Below are positions 7,001 to 15,608 of a stretch of DNA of 64,000 nt, piece after piece. Position 1 is the stretch's first letter, and each line of letters opens with the position of its first letter. The DNA is from Rhodococcus sp. P-2. Lineage in GTDB: Bacteria; Actinomycetota; Actinomycetes; Mycobacteriales; Mycobacteriaceae. The notes under the pieces were generated by a model, which was not told the origin of the DNA, did no database searches, and saw only the letters and a list, made by a program, of their open reading frames with translations. The translations under genes and the position numbers were made by a program. Where the stretch lies: assembly GCF_016598535.1 (NCBI RefSeq), contig NZ_CP066779.1, positions 6,171,786 to 6,235,785 on the forward strand. The letters run 5' to 3'.

Positions 7001-9585
7001 TGACCGGCAACTTCGACCTCAAGGGCGACGGGCTGCATCTGGTCTCGACGGTGGCCGAATTCGACGCTCTCGGAACGGCTCTCGACGATGTCGCCACGAT
7101 CGCGCAGGATGCTCCGTCGGGCCGTGGCCTGGTAGTCGACATCTACCTCGACTGGCCGAATCAGCCCGCTGACGGCGACGCTCTCGTCGAGACGCTGCGC
7201 ACCGAACTCTCCCGCAACGAGGCGATCACCCGATCACGACGCGCCACGGTGATCATCTGCAACCCCAACGGGGATCCGGTCAGGTGGGTCACCTTCCGCC
7301 CGGTCGACGGCGAACTGGTCGAGGATCACATCATCCGCGACATGCACCCGCTCACGGGTCAGCGACTGGACATGTGGCGCCTGAAGAACTTCAACGGAAA
7401 GCGTCTGCCGGCTCCGGAGAACACCTACCTGTTCCACCTCTCCGCCAAGGAGAACCCGAAGGACGAGCGCCTGATCGCCCTCGCGGAAATCCGTGACGTG
7501 ACACCGCAACTGGACGACGAAGGTCAGATGGTTGCACTCCCGGCCATCGAGCGCACGCTCGCTGCCTGCCTCGACGGCATCCGCCGTGCGCAGAGCCAGC
7601 GCGGCGACAAGCGTCGACTGGCAGCCAACCGCGTCGTGCTCTACGTGTGGCCGGTCGCAGACGTTCCCAGCGAACGCTTCTCCGTGATCGCTCAGAACGC
7701 AGCCCGACTGACCGTCGGCGCCGGGCTCGAAGAGATCACGCTCATCACCCGCTTGAAGGACCGAAAGGGTGGCTCCCCCAAGGAAGTTGCGCTGCGCTTC
7801 TCCTATCGCGCAGGTGCCGGTGTGGTCATCAACAAGACAAGCCCGCCCACCGAACCGCTGCTCCCCCTCGACGCGTACGCGCAGAAGGTCCAGAGTTCGC
7901 GGGCACGCGGCACCGTGTACCCGTACGAACTGATTCCGCTCCTGACCGGTACCAAGGGCACCTTCGTCGAGCACGACTTCGACGAAGCGGGCGTCCTCTC
8001 GCCCGTCGAGCGTCCGTACGGACTCAACAAGGCCGGCATCGTCGTCGGCCTCGTGAACACTCCGACGCCACGTTACCCCGAGGGAATGACTCGTGTCGCG
8101 CTCTTCGGTGACCCCACCAAGGCGCTCGGTACCGTGGCCGAGGCCGAATGCTCACGAGTGGTCGCTGCCATCGACCTGGCCGAGAAGTTGAACGCTCCGG
8201 TCGAGTGGTTCGCACTGTCCTCGGGTGCCACCATCTCGATGGAGAGTGGCACCGAAAACATGGACTGGGTCTCCCGCGGCCTGCGCCGGATCATCACCTT
8301 CACCCAGAACGGCGGCGAGATCAACATCGTCGTCACGGGCATCAACGTCGGCGCTCAGCCCTACTGGAACGCCGAAGCCACCATGTTGATGCACACCAAG
8401 GGCATTCTGGTGATGACCCCGGACAGCGCGATGGTGCTGACCGGCAAGCAGTCTCTCGACTACTCCGGCGGTGTGTCGGCCGAGGACAACTTCGGTATCG
8501 GTGGTTACGACCGCGTCATGGGCCCCAACGGCCAGGCGCAGTACTGGGCCCCCGACCTCACTGCGGCGTGCGAGATCCTGTTCCGTCACTACGCACACTC
8601 GTATCTCGCTCCCGGCGAACGGTTCCCGCGTCGCGCAGCGACCACGGACCCCGTCGATCGTGACGTGCGCAGCTTCCCGCACACGCACCCGTCGAGCGAC
8701 TTCGAGACGGTCGGCGACATCTTCTCCTCGGCGAAGAACCCGGATCGCAAGAAGCCCTTCGACATTCGCACCGTGATGCGGTCTGTGGTCGACCAGGACC
8801 ACTCGGTTCTCGAGCGTTGGGCCGACATGGCCGGCGCCGACACCTCGGTCGTTCTGGACGCGCACCTCGCCGGACATCCGGTCACAGTGGTGGGCATCGA
8901 ATCCCGCGCGATCCCGCGCAAGGGTCACTTCCCCGCGGACGGTCCCGACACCTGGACGTCGGGAACGCTGTTCCCGAACTCGTCGAAGAAGACTGCCCGC
9001 GCGATCAATGCTGCGAGCGGCAACCGTCCGATCGTGGTGCTGGCCAACCTCTCCGGCTTCGACGGTTCCCCGGAGTCGCTGCGTAACATCCAGCTCGAGT
9101 ACGGCGCCGAAATCGGCCGCGCCATCGTCAACTTCGACGGACCGATCGTGTTCTGCGTCGTTTCCCGCTACCACGGCGGCGCGTTCGTCGTGTTCTCCGG
9201 TGCGCTCAACGACAACATGGAAGTTCTTGCTGTCGAAGGTTCGTTCGCCTCGGTACTCGGCGGCGCCCCCGCCGCCGCAGTGGTCTTCACCCGTGAGGTG
9301 AACACCCGCACCAACAACGATCCGAAGGTGCAGCAACTGGAGGCAGACTTGGCAGCAGCCAAGGACGACACGGAGAAAGCACATCTGCGCGTAGAACTGA
9401 ACGCTCAGCGCATCGCCGTCCGCTCCGACAAGCTCGGCGAAGTGGCATCCGAATTCGAAGCGATCCACAACATCCAGCGGGCCCGAGAGGTCGGCTCGGT
9501 GGATGAGATCGTCCCTGCCGCAGAACTGCGTCCGCAGATCATCGCAGCAGTCGAACGCGGCATGAAGCGCGCACTCGCGCAGTAA
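4096..9585 (+). CDS. single-chain multidomain acyl-CoA (acetyl/propionyl-CoA) carboxylase
   Basis: A 1,829-residue biotin-dependent carboxylase with all functions in one chain. Residues 1-450 are the biotin carboxylase (N-terminal IAVVNRGEAAVRLIRA; ATP-grasp glycine loop KARSGGGGRGIRK near 165-178; EVNTRLQVEHPITE). A biotinyl domain follows with VLESMKMETAV, whose Lys at about 618 carries biotin. About 660-1300 is a central region like that of eukaryotic ACC. The carboxyltransferase N half starts near 1,335 (FGDPTKALG) and its C half near 1,590 (GHPVTVVGIES, NLSGFDGSPES). It should make malonyl-CoA or a longer-chain analogue for fatty or mycolic acid synthesis. AAGGA at 4083-4087 favours GTG 4096; ATG 4102 and GTG 4090 are alternatives. 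Substrate length is not predictable. Actinomycetes normally split these activities over AccA and AccD subunits. Confidence 0.9.
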   Translation: MTMFKRIAVVNRGEAAVRLIRAVRELNAEHDYGIRVIALHTEAERRAMFVRQADEGVTLRSTGTGSPYLDYAELERALLAAKADAVWVGWGFVAEDPAFAEIVAKLGITFIGPSADAMRLLGDKVAAKILAEKVGVPVAPWSGGPVETRADARRHAQSIGYPLIIKARSGGGGRGIRKVWAEDELEVALERTQGEAERSFGDPVVFLERLVTDARHVEVQVIADNHGNVWAPGVRDCSIQRRNQKVIEESASPVLTEEQSDHLKKVSAELVKAAGYQGAGTVEYLYQPENKLFTFLEVNTRLQVEHPITEVTTGIDLVKLQILVASGDELVGDCPPAFGHAVEARLNAEDADNDFAPAPGTVQLLKFPLGSGIRVDTGIAAGDVIPPDYDSMVAKVIAWGRNRSEALARLRTALRETTVVLDGGTTTKSFLLDLLDRDEVISASADTGWLDRTGALTGTTRRADVALIATAIDAYDAEESLERAAFLASARGGRPRANHAIGRTVELNYQGQAYKLTVGRIGPHRYRVDGDAGDIEVDVDRLGDFESRLVIGDRRFHVVSVVSPARYLVEVDGISHQISQDDAGVVRAPAPAVVVAVPVAVGDDVEAGSTLVVLESMKMETAVRAPYAGKVREVLATVNSQVDAGAPLLRVDQISDEAVTEKAPRVEFDLPAATSGSDTRGDALAQLEALTAMISGYDVSGKHANAVLAEYDALRSALESEDRELVQAELAVLTTFADICELSRNKPTSGESAKDESVHSPREHFHTFLHSLDSEREGLPASFRTRLERALRHYDVTDLDDRQAVEEAVYRLFLALQRMEAQIPVIAALLEGWLVGDKAPGCSAQELNEVLDRLIVATQVRYPVIGDVARNLRFRFFDEPRIRKVREDVYDGVRGNLAYLEEQPDAADFDERIANLVATPEPLLDLLGRKIGVGNRDGGPLLEVITRRYYKIHSFEDVRVFEHVDRRFVTGNFDLKGDGLHLVSTVAEFDALGTALDDVATIAQDAPSGRGLVVDIYLDWPNQPADGDALVETLRTELSRNEAITRSRRATVIICNPNGDPVRWVTFRPVDGELVEDHIIRDMHPLTGQRLDMWRLKNFNGKRLPAPENTYLFHLSAKENPKDERLIALAEIRDVTPQLDDEGQMVALPAIERTLAACLDGIRRAQSQRGDKRRLAANRVVLYVWPVADVPSERFSVIAQNAARLTVGAGLEEITLITRLKDRKGGSPKEVALRFSYRAGAGVVINKTSPPTEPLLPLDAYAQKVQSSRARGTVYPYELIPLLTGTKGTFVEHDFDEAGVLSPVERPYGLNKAGIVVGLVNTPTPRYPEGMTRVALFGDPTKALGTVAEAECSRVVAAIDLAEKLNAPVEWFALSSGATISMESGTENMDWVSRGLRRIITFTQNGGEINIVVTGINVGAQPYWNAEATMLMHTKGILVMTPDSAMVLTGKQSLDYSGGVSAEDNFGIGGYDRVMGPNGQAQYWAPDLTAACEILFRHYAHSYLAPGERFPRRAATTDPVDRDVRSFPHTHPSSDFETVGDIFSSAKNPDRKKPFDIRTVMRSVVDQDHSVLERWADMAGADTSVVLDAHLAGHPVTVVGIESRAIPRKGHFPADGPDTWTSGTLFPNSSKKTARAINAASGNRPIVVLANLSGFDGSPESLRNIQLEYGAEIGRAIVNFDGPIVFCVVSRYHGGAFVVFSGALNDNMEVLAVEGSFASVLGGAPAAAVVFTREVNTRTNNDPKVQQLEADLAAAKDDTEKAHLRVELNAQRIAVRSDKLGEVASEFEAIHNIQRAREVGSVDEIVPAAELRPQIIAAVERGMKRALAQ

Positions 9586-9599
9586 GTTTCTCCGCACGT

Positions 9600-9630
9600 C
9601 GAGCGGCCCCGCGAATTGCGGGGTCGCTCG
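9600..9630 (+). terminator. intrinsic terminator after the carboxylase
   Basis: CGAGCGGCCCCGC pairs with GCGGGGTCGCTCG (13 positions, one G-T pair) around GAATT, followed by ATTTGT. It may also serve the convergent operon ending at 9654. Confidence 0.8.
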
Positions 9631-9653
9631 ATTTGTATCCGGCAGCGCTGGCG

Positions 9654-9935
9654 TCAGACGCCCTCGAGCGCCTCTCCGATCTCTTCGAGGACATGATTGT
9701 GCTGCTCTGTTGCGAGCAGATGCCCCGCCGCGATGGTGACTGCCACGGGCCACTCGATGATCTCGAAGGCGACCATCAGTCCCATCACCGCAAAATAGGC
9801 AATCTGTTCAGGGGGCGGAACCGGAATGGAACCGACGATCGGTAGCTCCAACTCGAAGCTCCGAGCCGAACGGACGGATTCCACTACGGCGCGGTGATCG
9901 ACGGGGTTCGTGCGGTCGACGGTGTTCTGGGACAT
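9654..9935 (-). CDS. small membrane protein of the CtpH locus (Rv0424c-like)
   Basis: 93 residues with one hydrophobic segment at about 45-72. A Pro-rich turn (GSIPVPPPEQ) precedes it, and the EWPVAVTIAAGHLL stretch is shared with the small protein upstream of the ATPase. Last gene of a three-gene operon, 11 bases behind the P-type ATPase, with a GAGGA ribosome-binding site. M. tuberculosis has a hypothetical protein of about the same size (Rv0424c) next to ctpH. Function is unknown. Its fixed position suggests a partner or regulatory subunit of the ATPase; that is inference. Confidence 0.75.
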   Translation of the reverse strand: MSQNTVDRTNPVDHRAVVESVRSARSFELELPIVGSIPVPPPEQIAYFAVMGLMVAFEIIEWPVAVTIAAGHLLATEQHNHVLEEIGEALEGV

Positions 9936-9946
9936 GTCACGATTCC

Positions 9947-12900
9947 TCAGGATTCATCTCGGGTCGCCCGGGAGTTCGGCGACGTGTCACTTCCAACAGC
10001 GACGCTCACAAGCGTGTCCGATTCACCGGTTCCCGCTTCTTTGATTTCCGCTTCGCTGATTTCCACGCTGTCGCGAGCGCTGACTCCCCCGATTCGGGAG
10101 GTGTACGCCTTGCTGGTTCGCGTCGGGGTCTTGCGAATCGTCGACTGACCTTCCGCGTTTTCCTCAGGTGCGGCGATCCGCTCCAACACCCGCGGAGCCA
10201 GCGCCGCCAGCAGCGTCGCCGCCGACGCACAGCCCACTGCTTGGCCCCACGCGATCGGACCGAGCGGCGTACAACCGAGAAATTGGCTCACCACCGGTGT
10301 GCTGACGAGGGTGGCCAGCGCCGCAGCGGATCCGGCAACGGTGGCGACCACCAGCGGACTACGCGATTCGAGCAGCGTCTGCCCCAATTGAGCACCAACC
10401 AGGGCAACCAACGCCACCGTCGACGCTCGCCGCCTCCTGCCGCTCGTCCGGGCCAGAAGCCACGCAGCCAGCGCACCGATGGCCGTGGCACAGCCGCGGA
10501 CAGCGATTGTCTGCCACAACGCATGAGTGTCCATCTGTTCGGACTTGTCGGATCCGTTCTCGGACGGGGTGCTCACCGCGAGCGCAGCAGCAGGCAAGGC
10601 ATCGGTCATCAGATTGACCAGCAGCAACTGCCTTGCGTTGAGCGGTGATTCGCCGGACAACGCAGAACCGATCAAAGCAAACGCGACTTCACCAGCGTTG
10701 CCTCCTAGCAAAACCCCCACCGCTGATCTGACCCGCCGCCACAATTGACTGCCCTCGTCCAATGCGTCGGTCAATCCGCCGACGTGGCCGTCGAGGAGCA
10801 CGATGTCTGCCGCGCCGCGCGCCGGATCGCTGTCGGTCGACGCCACCCCGATTCCCACACTGGACACTCGGATCGCCGCGGCATCGTTCGCGCCGTCACC
10901 GACCATGGCGCACACCCGCCCGTCGGTCTCCAACGCTTGCACGATCTCGACCTTCTGCTCGGGCGTCACGCGTGCGAAGACACTGCTGCCGCGGACCGCG
11001 TCCCGTCGTTCGGCGCGAGAGAAGTTTTCCCAGTCCGGACCGGTGACAACATCCTCGCGGGCGACGTCCAACCCCAGTTCGGCGGCGACCGCGGCCGCAG
11101 TGGTCGGATGATCGCCGGTCAGCACGCGTACTTGGTGCCCGCTGCCTTGAAGGTCTCGAACAAGTTGCGTCGATTCGGGTCTCAGCGTGTCCGAGAGTCC
11201 GAGAAGGCCGACCGCTTCCAAACCCTCGGAGCAACACCGTTCGAGAAACTCCGAGTCTTCGCCGGCGCGTCGCGCATCGTGTTCCGACAACTCTCGCTGG
11301 GCGACGGCAACCACCCGCAGCCCACGTCCGGCCATGCTCTGCACGTGCTTCGACGACACAGCCATCGGATCGAGTCCTGCTTCGGACACGAACTCCGGCG
11401 AACCTTTGAGTGCGATCCGCCTACCGAGCAAAGCTGCCGAGTACGGCCGCCCCGACCTGAACGGAACGAGACTGTCCGCCTCGACGTCACCGAACACCGA
11501 AGCATTGCCTAGAGCTTGCTCGGCTGCATCGACGACGGCGGCGTCCGTCGAATGAAATACCCGATCATCCCGGCGTCGCAGGGCACTGCGCGCCGCAACT
11601 TCCAAGATCTCACCTTCGTCCCAACCGTCCACGCGTTCGACCGCGGCCACGCGAAGCTTGTTCTCGCTGAGGGTTCCAGTCTTGTCGAAGCAGACCACGT
11701 CGACACGGCCGAGCGCTTCGATGGAACGTGGAGCACGAACCAGTACGCCTGCTGCAGTGAGCCTTCGAGCTGCTGCCTGCTGAGCCAGAGTGGCAACCAG
11801 AGGCAGCCCCTCCGGCACGGCAGCCACTGCCACGGCCACGCCGCCGGTGACTGCGCGGCGCAGACCGGTGCCACGAATCAGACCCGCCACTGTCACCAAC
11901 GCTCCGCCGCCGATACTGGCCGGCAGGGTCGCCCTCGTGAGCTCGCGCAGTCTGTTGGACAGGCCAACGGCCGGCCCGGATCGGGACACGCCGGCATCAG
12001 CGCGCCTGGTTACCGTTCGGGCTTCGGTGGCCGTGACCACGCCACGGCCGGAGCCGGCAAGCACTGTTGTCCCTGCATAGACCATGCACCTTCGCTCGGC
12101 CAGTGGCATCCCCGGGGTCGGGTCGGTCTGTTTGTCGACGGGCAGAGACTCCCCCGTCAACGACGATTCGTCGACTTCCAGCGATTCGGCGCTCAACAGA
12201 CGACAATCGGCGGACACGATGTCCCCGGACTCGAGGGCCACTACGTCACCGAGTTCCAACGCGTCGGCCGCTGTCTCGACCGTGCCGGCGTTCGTCACGC
12301 GCCGAGCTACCGGCTCCTGCATCTGCAACAGTCGCTGCACTGCGCGTTCCGAGTGCAGACGTTGAAAGGCGGACATCGCGGCATTACCGACCAAGACCGA
12401 ACCGACCAGGATCGCATCTACTGGTGACCCGAGGACTGCACTGGCCGCAGAACCGGTGGCCAACACCGGCGTCAGTGGATCGGCCAATTCTGTTCGCAAC
12501 GCCGACAATCCGTCACGGATCAACCTGAAGCGTGCGGGCGCCCGCACACGGGCGTCAGCGCGCCGCGGCGTACGTCGGACGGATTCGGAGAGTTCGTGAA
12601 GGACAGCATCACCGTCCATCTCATGCCAGGTATCGCTCGGAGTACCGACAGGGACGGGAGCATGAATCACAGATCTGGACAGGGTGTATCCCGTCCACAG
12701 TCCCGCTGCGGAACCAGCCGTGACGGGCCCCGGCCCAACCCCTCGAACTCCCGGAAGCATGATCAAGCCGCCCAATGCCGAAGAGCCCGAAGATAGTTCG
12801 ACCCCGCGCCTCGTCGCTGTCCGGGCGGCGCGGAACGCATGGACCACCCGCCACGCCCCGGCCAAGTCGGTGTGGATGTCAGCGCTCACGTGCTCGCCGC

Positions 12901-14050
12901 TCGGTGGCGCAATCCCGATACGCAGCACCGCCTGCCCCGCTATCGCCTTACTCGACACGACCGCAACTGTCCGGCCCTCGGCGACCAATGCCGAGAGAGC
13001 CTCGCGCAGGCCGGCTTCGGGAGTCGACCGCGCCGGATAGAGCTCGTCGAATCCACTTCGGAGTGATCCGAGCCCGTCGTCGTCGATCGTGACGGCTGCG
13101 ACCCCGGCCGTGCGTATCTCGCCTATCAGTGTTTCCGCCAACTCTTTTCGCACCGGTCTCACGACGACGTCCGCGCCGCCGATGCGATGGCGTCCCGCCC
13201 CGACAGTTCCGTCGTTCAGAGCCTTCCTGGCTCGTGTCCACACCGCGACGCGATCGGACTCGGCCACCCCTCGTATGTCGGACACCCGGAGCGCGTCGTC
13301 GAAGAGGACGCTCGGATCGACGAGAACGGTGTCGACACGATCGAGCATGCGTAGCGCGGCAGGATCCGAAACGGCGACGTGGTGTGTCCGCCACAGACCG
13401 AATGACAAACCAGCAGCGAACGATTCGCGCGAGATCCGAAGTGGCCGCGGTGCCGAAACCTTGATACTCGTCGCGACGGTGTCACCGCCGGCAGACACAG
13501 CCGCGAGTGCAGCCCCGGCGAGCAGTTGAACCCCAGCGATCCTGTCAGCGTAACGCTCGCCCGGACCACTCGGTTCATGCCTCACGGATGAATGGCGAAC
13601 TCCGGGTTCGAGTGAGCACCCGCGCCGAGCGGTGCGCACTGCCAAAGTTTCGCGCAGCAGCATCGTCCGCAATCCGAAGTCCACGCCAAGCGATGCAGGC
13701 GCATAGGTCACAACATCCGCGAACGACGTCGCCGACTCCAACGCGAAGTCGGTGAGCGAACGGCCGAGGCTCTGTTCGATTCGCCGACGCACGCGGGGTT
13801 GATAATTGATCGCCGACGCCGCCGCCGAGACATAGGCGGAACCAGGCATTCGCTGGGCACGAAGGATCGATCCCGCTGCTGCCGGAATCATCCCGACGCC
13901 CGCCAGCGCAAGGGTGCCGGTCCGCAGCGCCACGTCACTGACAGCGGTACGCGGAATCGTCGAACCACCGACCAACGCGAGACCCGACAACGCCAGGCGC
14001 GGCGGCAAAGTTGCCACCGACACCGCTCGCCGGGCCATCGCTGTGAACAT
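9947..14050 (-). CDS. ctpH: CtpH-type cation-transporting P-type ATPase with a degenerate N-terminal module
   Basis: 1,367 residues. The catalytic half (about 500-1320) has the A-domain SLTGESLPVDK, the phosphorylation motif CFDKTGTL with Asp789, and the hinge MVGDGANDAAAI. Membrane helices flank these motifs. The first 450 residues contain what looks like a worn-out second P-type ATPase core. RVDTVLVDPS near 245 sits where a DKTG motif would be, and VAEGRTVAVVSSKA near 360 where the GDGxND hinge would be; both lack the catalytic residues. CtpH and CtpI of M. tuberculosis are similarly long, and their ion is not firmly settled. The ATG shares one base with the stop of the upstream small gene (TGATG), so translation is probably coupled. 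Confidence 0.88.
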   Translation of the reverse strand: MFTAMARRAVSVATLPPRLALSGLALVGGSTIPRTAVSDVALRTGTLALAGVGMIPAAAGSILRAQRMPGSAYVSAAASAINYQPRVRRRIEQSLGRSLTDFALESATSFADVVTYAPASLGVDFGLRTMLLRETLAVRTARRGCSLEPGVRHSSVRHEPSGPGERYADRIAGVQLLAGAALAAVSAGGDTVATSIKVSAPRPLRISRESFAAGLSFGLWRTHHVAVSDPAALRMLDRVDTVLVDPSVLFDDALRVSDIRGVAESDRVAVWTRARKALNDGTVGAGRHRIGGADVVVRPVRKELAETLIGEIRTAGVAAVTIDDDGLGSLRSGFDELYPARSTPEAGLREALSALVAEGRTVAVVSSKAIAGQAVLRIGIAPPSGEHVSADIHTDLAGAWRVVHAFRAARTATRRGVELSSGSSALGGLIMLPGVRGVGPGPVTAGSAAGLWTGYTLSRSVIHAPVPVGTPSDTWHEMDGDAVLHELSESVRRTPRRADARVRAPARFRLIRDGLSALRTELADPLTPVLATGSAASAVLGSPVDAILVGSVLVGNAAMSAFQRLHSERAVQRLLQMQEPVARRVTNAGTVETAADALELGDVVALESGDIVSADCRLLSAESLEVDESSLTGESLPVDKQTDPTPGMPLAERRCMVYAGTTVLAGSGRGVVTATEARTVTRRADAGVSRSGPAVGLSNRLRELTRATLPASIGGGALVTVAGLIRGTGLRRAVTGGVAVAVAAVPEGLPLVATLAQQAAARRLTAAGVLVRAPRSIEALGRVDVVCFDKTGTLSENKLRVAAVERVDGWDEGEILEVAARSALRRRDDRVFHSTDAAVVDAAEQALGNASVFGDVEADSLVPFRSGRPYSAALLGRRIALKGSPEFVSEAGLDPMAVSSKHVQSMAGRGLRVVAVAQRELSEHDARRAGEDSEFLERCCSEGLEAVGLLGLSDTLRPESTQLVRDLQGSGHQVRVLTGDHPTTAAAVAAELGLDVAREDVVTGPDWENFSRAERRDAVRGSSVFARVTPEQKVEIVQALETDGRVCAMVGDGANDAAAIRVSSVGIGVASTDSDPARGAADIVLLDGHVGGLTDALDEGSQLWRRVRSAVGVLLGGNAGEVAFALIGSALSGESPLNARQLLLVNLMTDALPAAALAVSTPSENGSDKSEQMDTHALWQTIAVRGCATAIGALAAWLLARTSGRRRRASTVALVALVGAQLGQTLLESRSPLVVATVAGSAAALATLVSTPVVSQFLGCTPLGPIAWGQAVGCASAATLLAALAPRVLERIAAPEENAEGQSTIRKTPTRTSKAYTSRIGGVSARDSVEISEAEIKEAGTGESDTLVSVAVGSDTSPNSRATRDES

Positions 14051-14475
14051 CAGTGAGTGGATCGCGTGTGCGAAGAACTGTGAGTTCGATCCTGTGACCG
14101 ACTGGCCGGCTTGTGCGAGTTTCCGCTCGATTCCTTCTTCGCCGGTTCCGTCTTGCTCGCGCGGCCAACCGCCTTGACCTCACGATCGGGCCGACCGCTC
14201 TTACGATCCCATTCGTGAAGTAGCAGGGCCGTGCCGCCGACCGCCACGACCACCGGCCACTCCACCAATCCCGCCGCACCGACGGCGGCCATCGTGAGAA
14301 CGGCGGTCGGCGTCGAGGAACTACCCGCACGAAGTCCGTCTCGGACGCCCTCCGCCGTTCCGCGTATCCCGCCTGTCACTCCACCGATCACTCCACCACC
14401 GACGGCACCGGCCACCGTCGTCGTTGCGTCTGCCACACCACGAACCACGCGGGTGGCTTCGTCCACAATCATCAT
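14050..14475 (-). CDS. small membrane protein upstream of ctpH (Rv0426c-like)
   Basis: 141 residues. A Gly/Val-rich N-terminal half (TTVAGAVGGGVIGGVTGGIR) could be membrane-associated. It is followed by a hydrophobic segment with GLVEWPVVVAVGGTALLLHE, then a charged, Ser/His-rich tail. The EWPV-centred segment matches that of the 93-residue protein at the other end of the operon. First gene of the operon; TAGGAG is its ribosome-binding site, and there are two adjacent ATG codons. The M. tuberculosis counterpart by position is Rv0426c. Function is unknown. Confidence 0.75.
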   Translation of the reverse strand: MMIVDEATRVVRGVADATTTVAGAVGGGVIGGVTGGIRGTAEGVRDGLRAGSSSTPTAVLTMAAVGAAGLVEWPVVVAVGGTALLLHEWDRKSGRPDREVKAVGRASKTEPAKKESSGNSHKPASRSQDRTHSSSHTRSTH

Positions 14476-14658
14476 CGGACGCTCCTATCAGCAGTCCATC
14501 GAAGAATTCAGTATTTGAGGCCATACCCAACGCTGACGGCGGCAATCACGATCCGATACATTTTTCGCCGAACCTGGCGAGGGCGCGCCATCGCCAGCGC
14601 CGTGAGAGGGTACGGTGCGGGATGCAGCGACCACCTTCATCGACGGGAGTTCCACACA

Positions 14659-15606
14659 GTGGCGATCATCGGAAATTCGGACCTCGACGTCTTCCGACTT
14701 AGCTTGGGCGGCAACCCTTTCGGATGGACCGCAGACGAGAAGACGTCCTTCGAGATCCTCGACTCGTTCGCCGAAGCCGGTGCAAACTTCATCGACACCT
14801 CCGACTCGTACACGGCGTCGGCTCCCGGCAATTCCGGTGGGGAATCCGAAACGATCATCGGGAAATGGATCACCGACCGAGGTCTGCAGAACGACATCGT
14901 CGTCGCCACCAAGGTGGGTAGCCATCCCGATTTCAAGGGCCTGAAGGCAGACAACATCGCAGCCGCGGCAGAGGCTTCGTTGCGGCGCCTGCAGACGGAC
15001 TGCATCGATCTGTACTACGCACATTTCGACGACCCGCAGACTCCGCTCGAGGAAACTCTCGAAGCATTCAATGCGTTGGTCGTCGCGGGCAAGGTTCGCT
15101 ACCTCGGAATCTCCAACTACAGCCCCGACCGAGTCCGGGAGTGGCTGCGGATCACCGAAGAGAACGGTTACGCCGCGCCCATCGCGCTGCAACCGCACTA
15201 CAACCTGGTACACCGCAAGTCGTACGAACCCGAACTCGCGCAGATCGCCACCGACAACAACATCAGCGTCTTCCCGTACTTCGCTCTCGCTTCCGGCTTC
15301 CTCACCGGAAAGTACAAGACCCGCGCGGACATCGAAGGCAGCTCCCGCGAACGACTGACCGCCGGATACTTCAGCGACGCCGGACTCGACGTCGTCGCGG
15401 AGCTGGCAACAATCGCGCAGGCCCACGAGAGCGAGATCTCGACGGTTGCGCTGGCCTGGCTGCTGACTCGACCGGGCATCACGGCACCGATCGCGAGCGT
15501 CAGCCGGCCCGAGCAGCTCCCGGCGCTACTGGACGCCCCGAATCTCGTGCTGTCGTCGAATGAACTGGACACTCTCGAACGAGTGTCGGCGGCGGTCGGA
15601 GCCTGA
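14659..15606 (+). CDS. aldo/keto reductase
   Basis: 315 residues, the usual length of the AKR superfamily. It has the (beta/alpha)8 barrel signatures: DTSDSYTASAPGNSGGESE with the catalytic Asp-Tyr region, VVATKVG with the catalytic Lys, DLYYAHFDDPQTPLEETLEA with the His, and LTRPGITAPIASVSRPEQL near the NADPH site. It should reduce aldehydes or ketones with NADPH in the cytosol. The GTG at 14659 was chosen because GGGAG lies nine bases upstream and family homology starts here. The frame is open further upstream but that part shows no homology. It lies three bases from the stop of the convergent gene at 15609. Confidence 0.9.
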   Translation: MAIIGNSDLDVFRLSLGGNPFGWTADEKTSFEILDSFAEAGANFIDTSDSYTASAPGNSGGESETIIGKWITDRGLQNDIVVATKVGSHPDFKGLKADNIAAAAEASLRRLQTDCIDLYYAHFDDPQTPLEETLEAFNALVVAGKVRYLGISNYSPDRVREWLRITEENGYAAPIALQPHYNLVHRKSYEPELAQIATDNNISVFPYFALASGFLTGKYKTRADIEGSSRERLTAGYFSDAGLDVVAELATIAQAHESEISTVALAWLLTRPGITAPIASVSRPEQLPALLDAPNLVLSSNELDTLERVSAAVGA

Positions 15607-15608
15607 GA

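Noticed and set aside
8152-9753. Long open frame opposite the carboxylase
   Set aside because: It is a GC-rich shadow of the coding strand, low-complexity and His/Arg/Asp-rich, with no recognisable domain.
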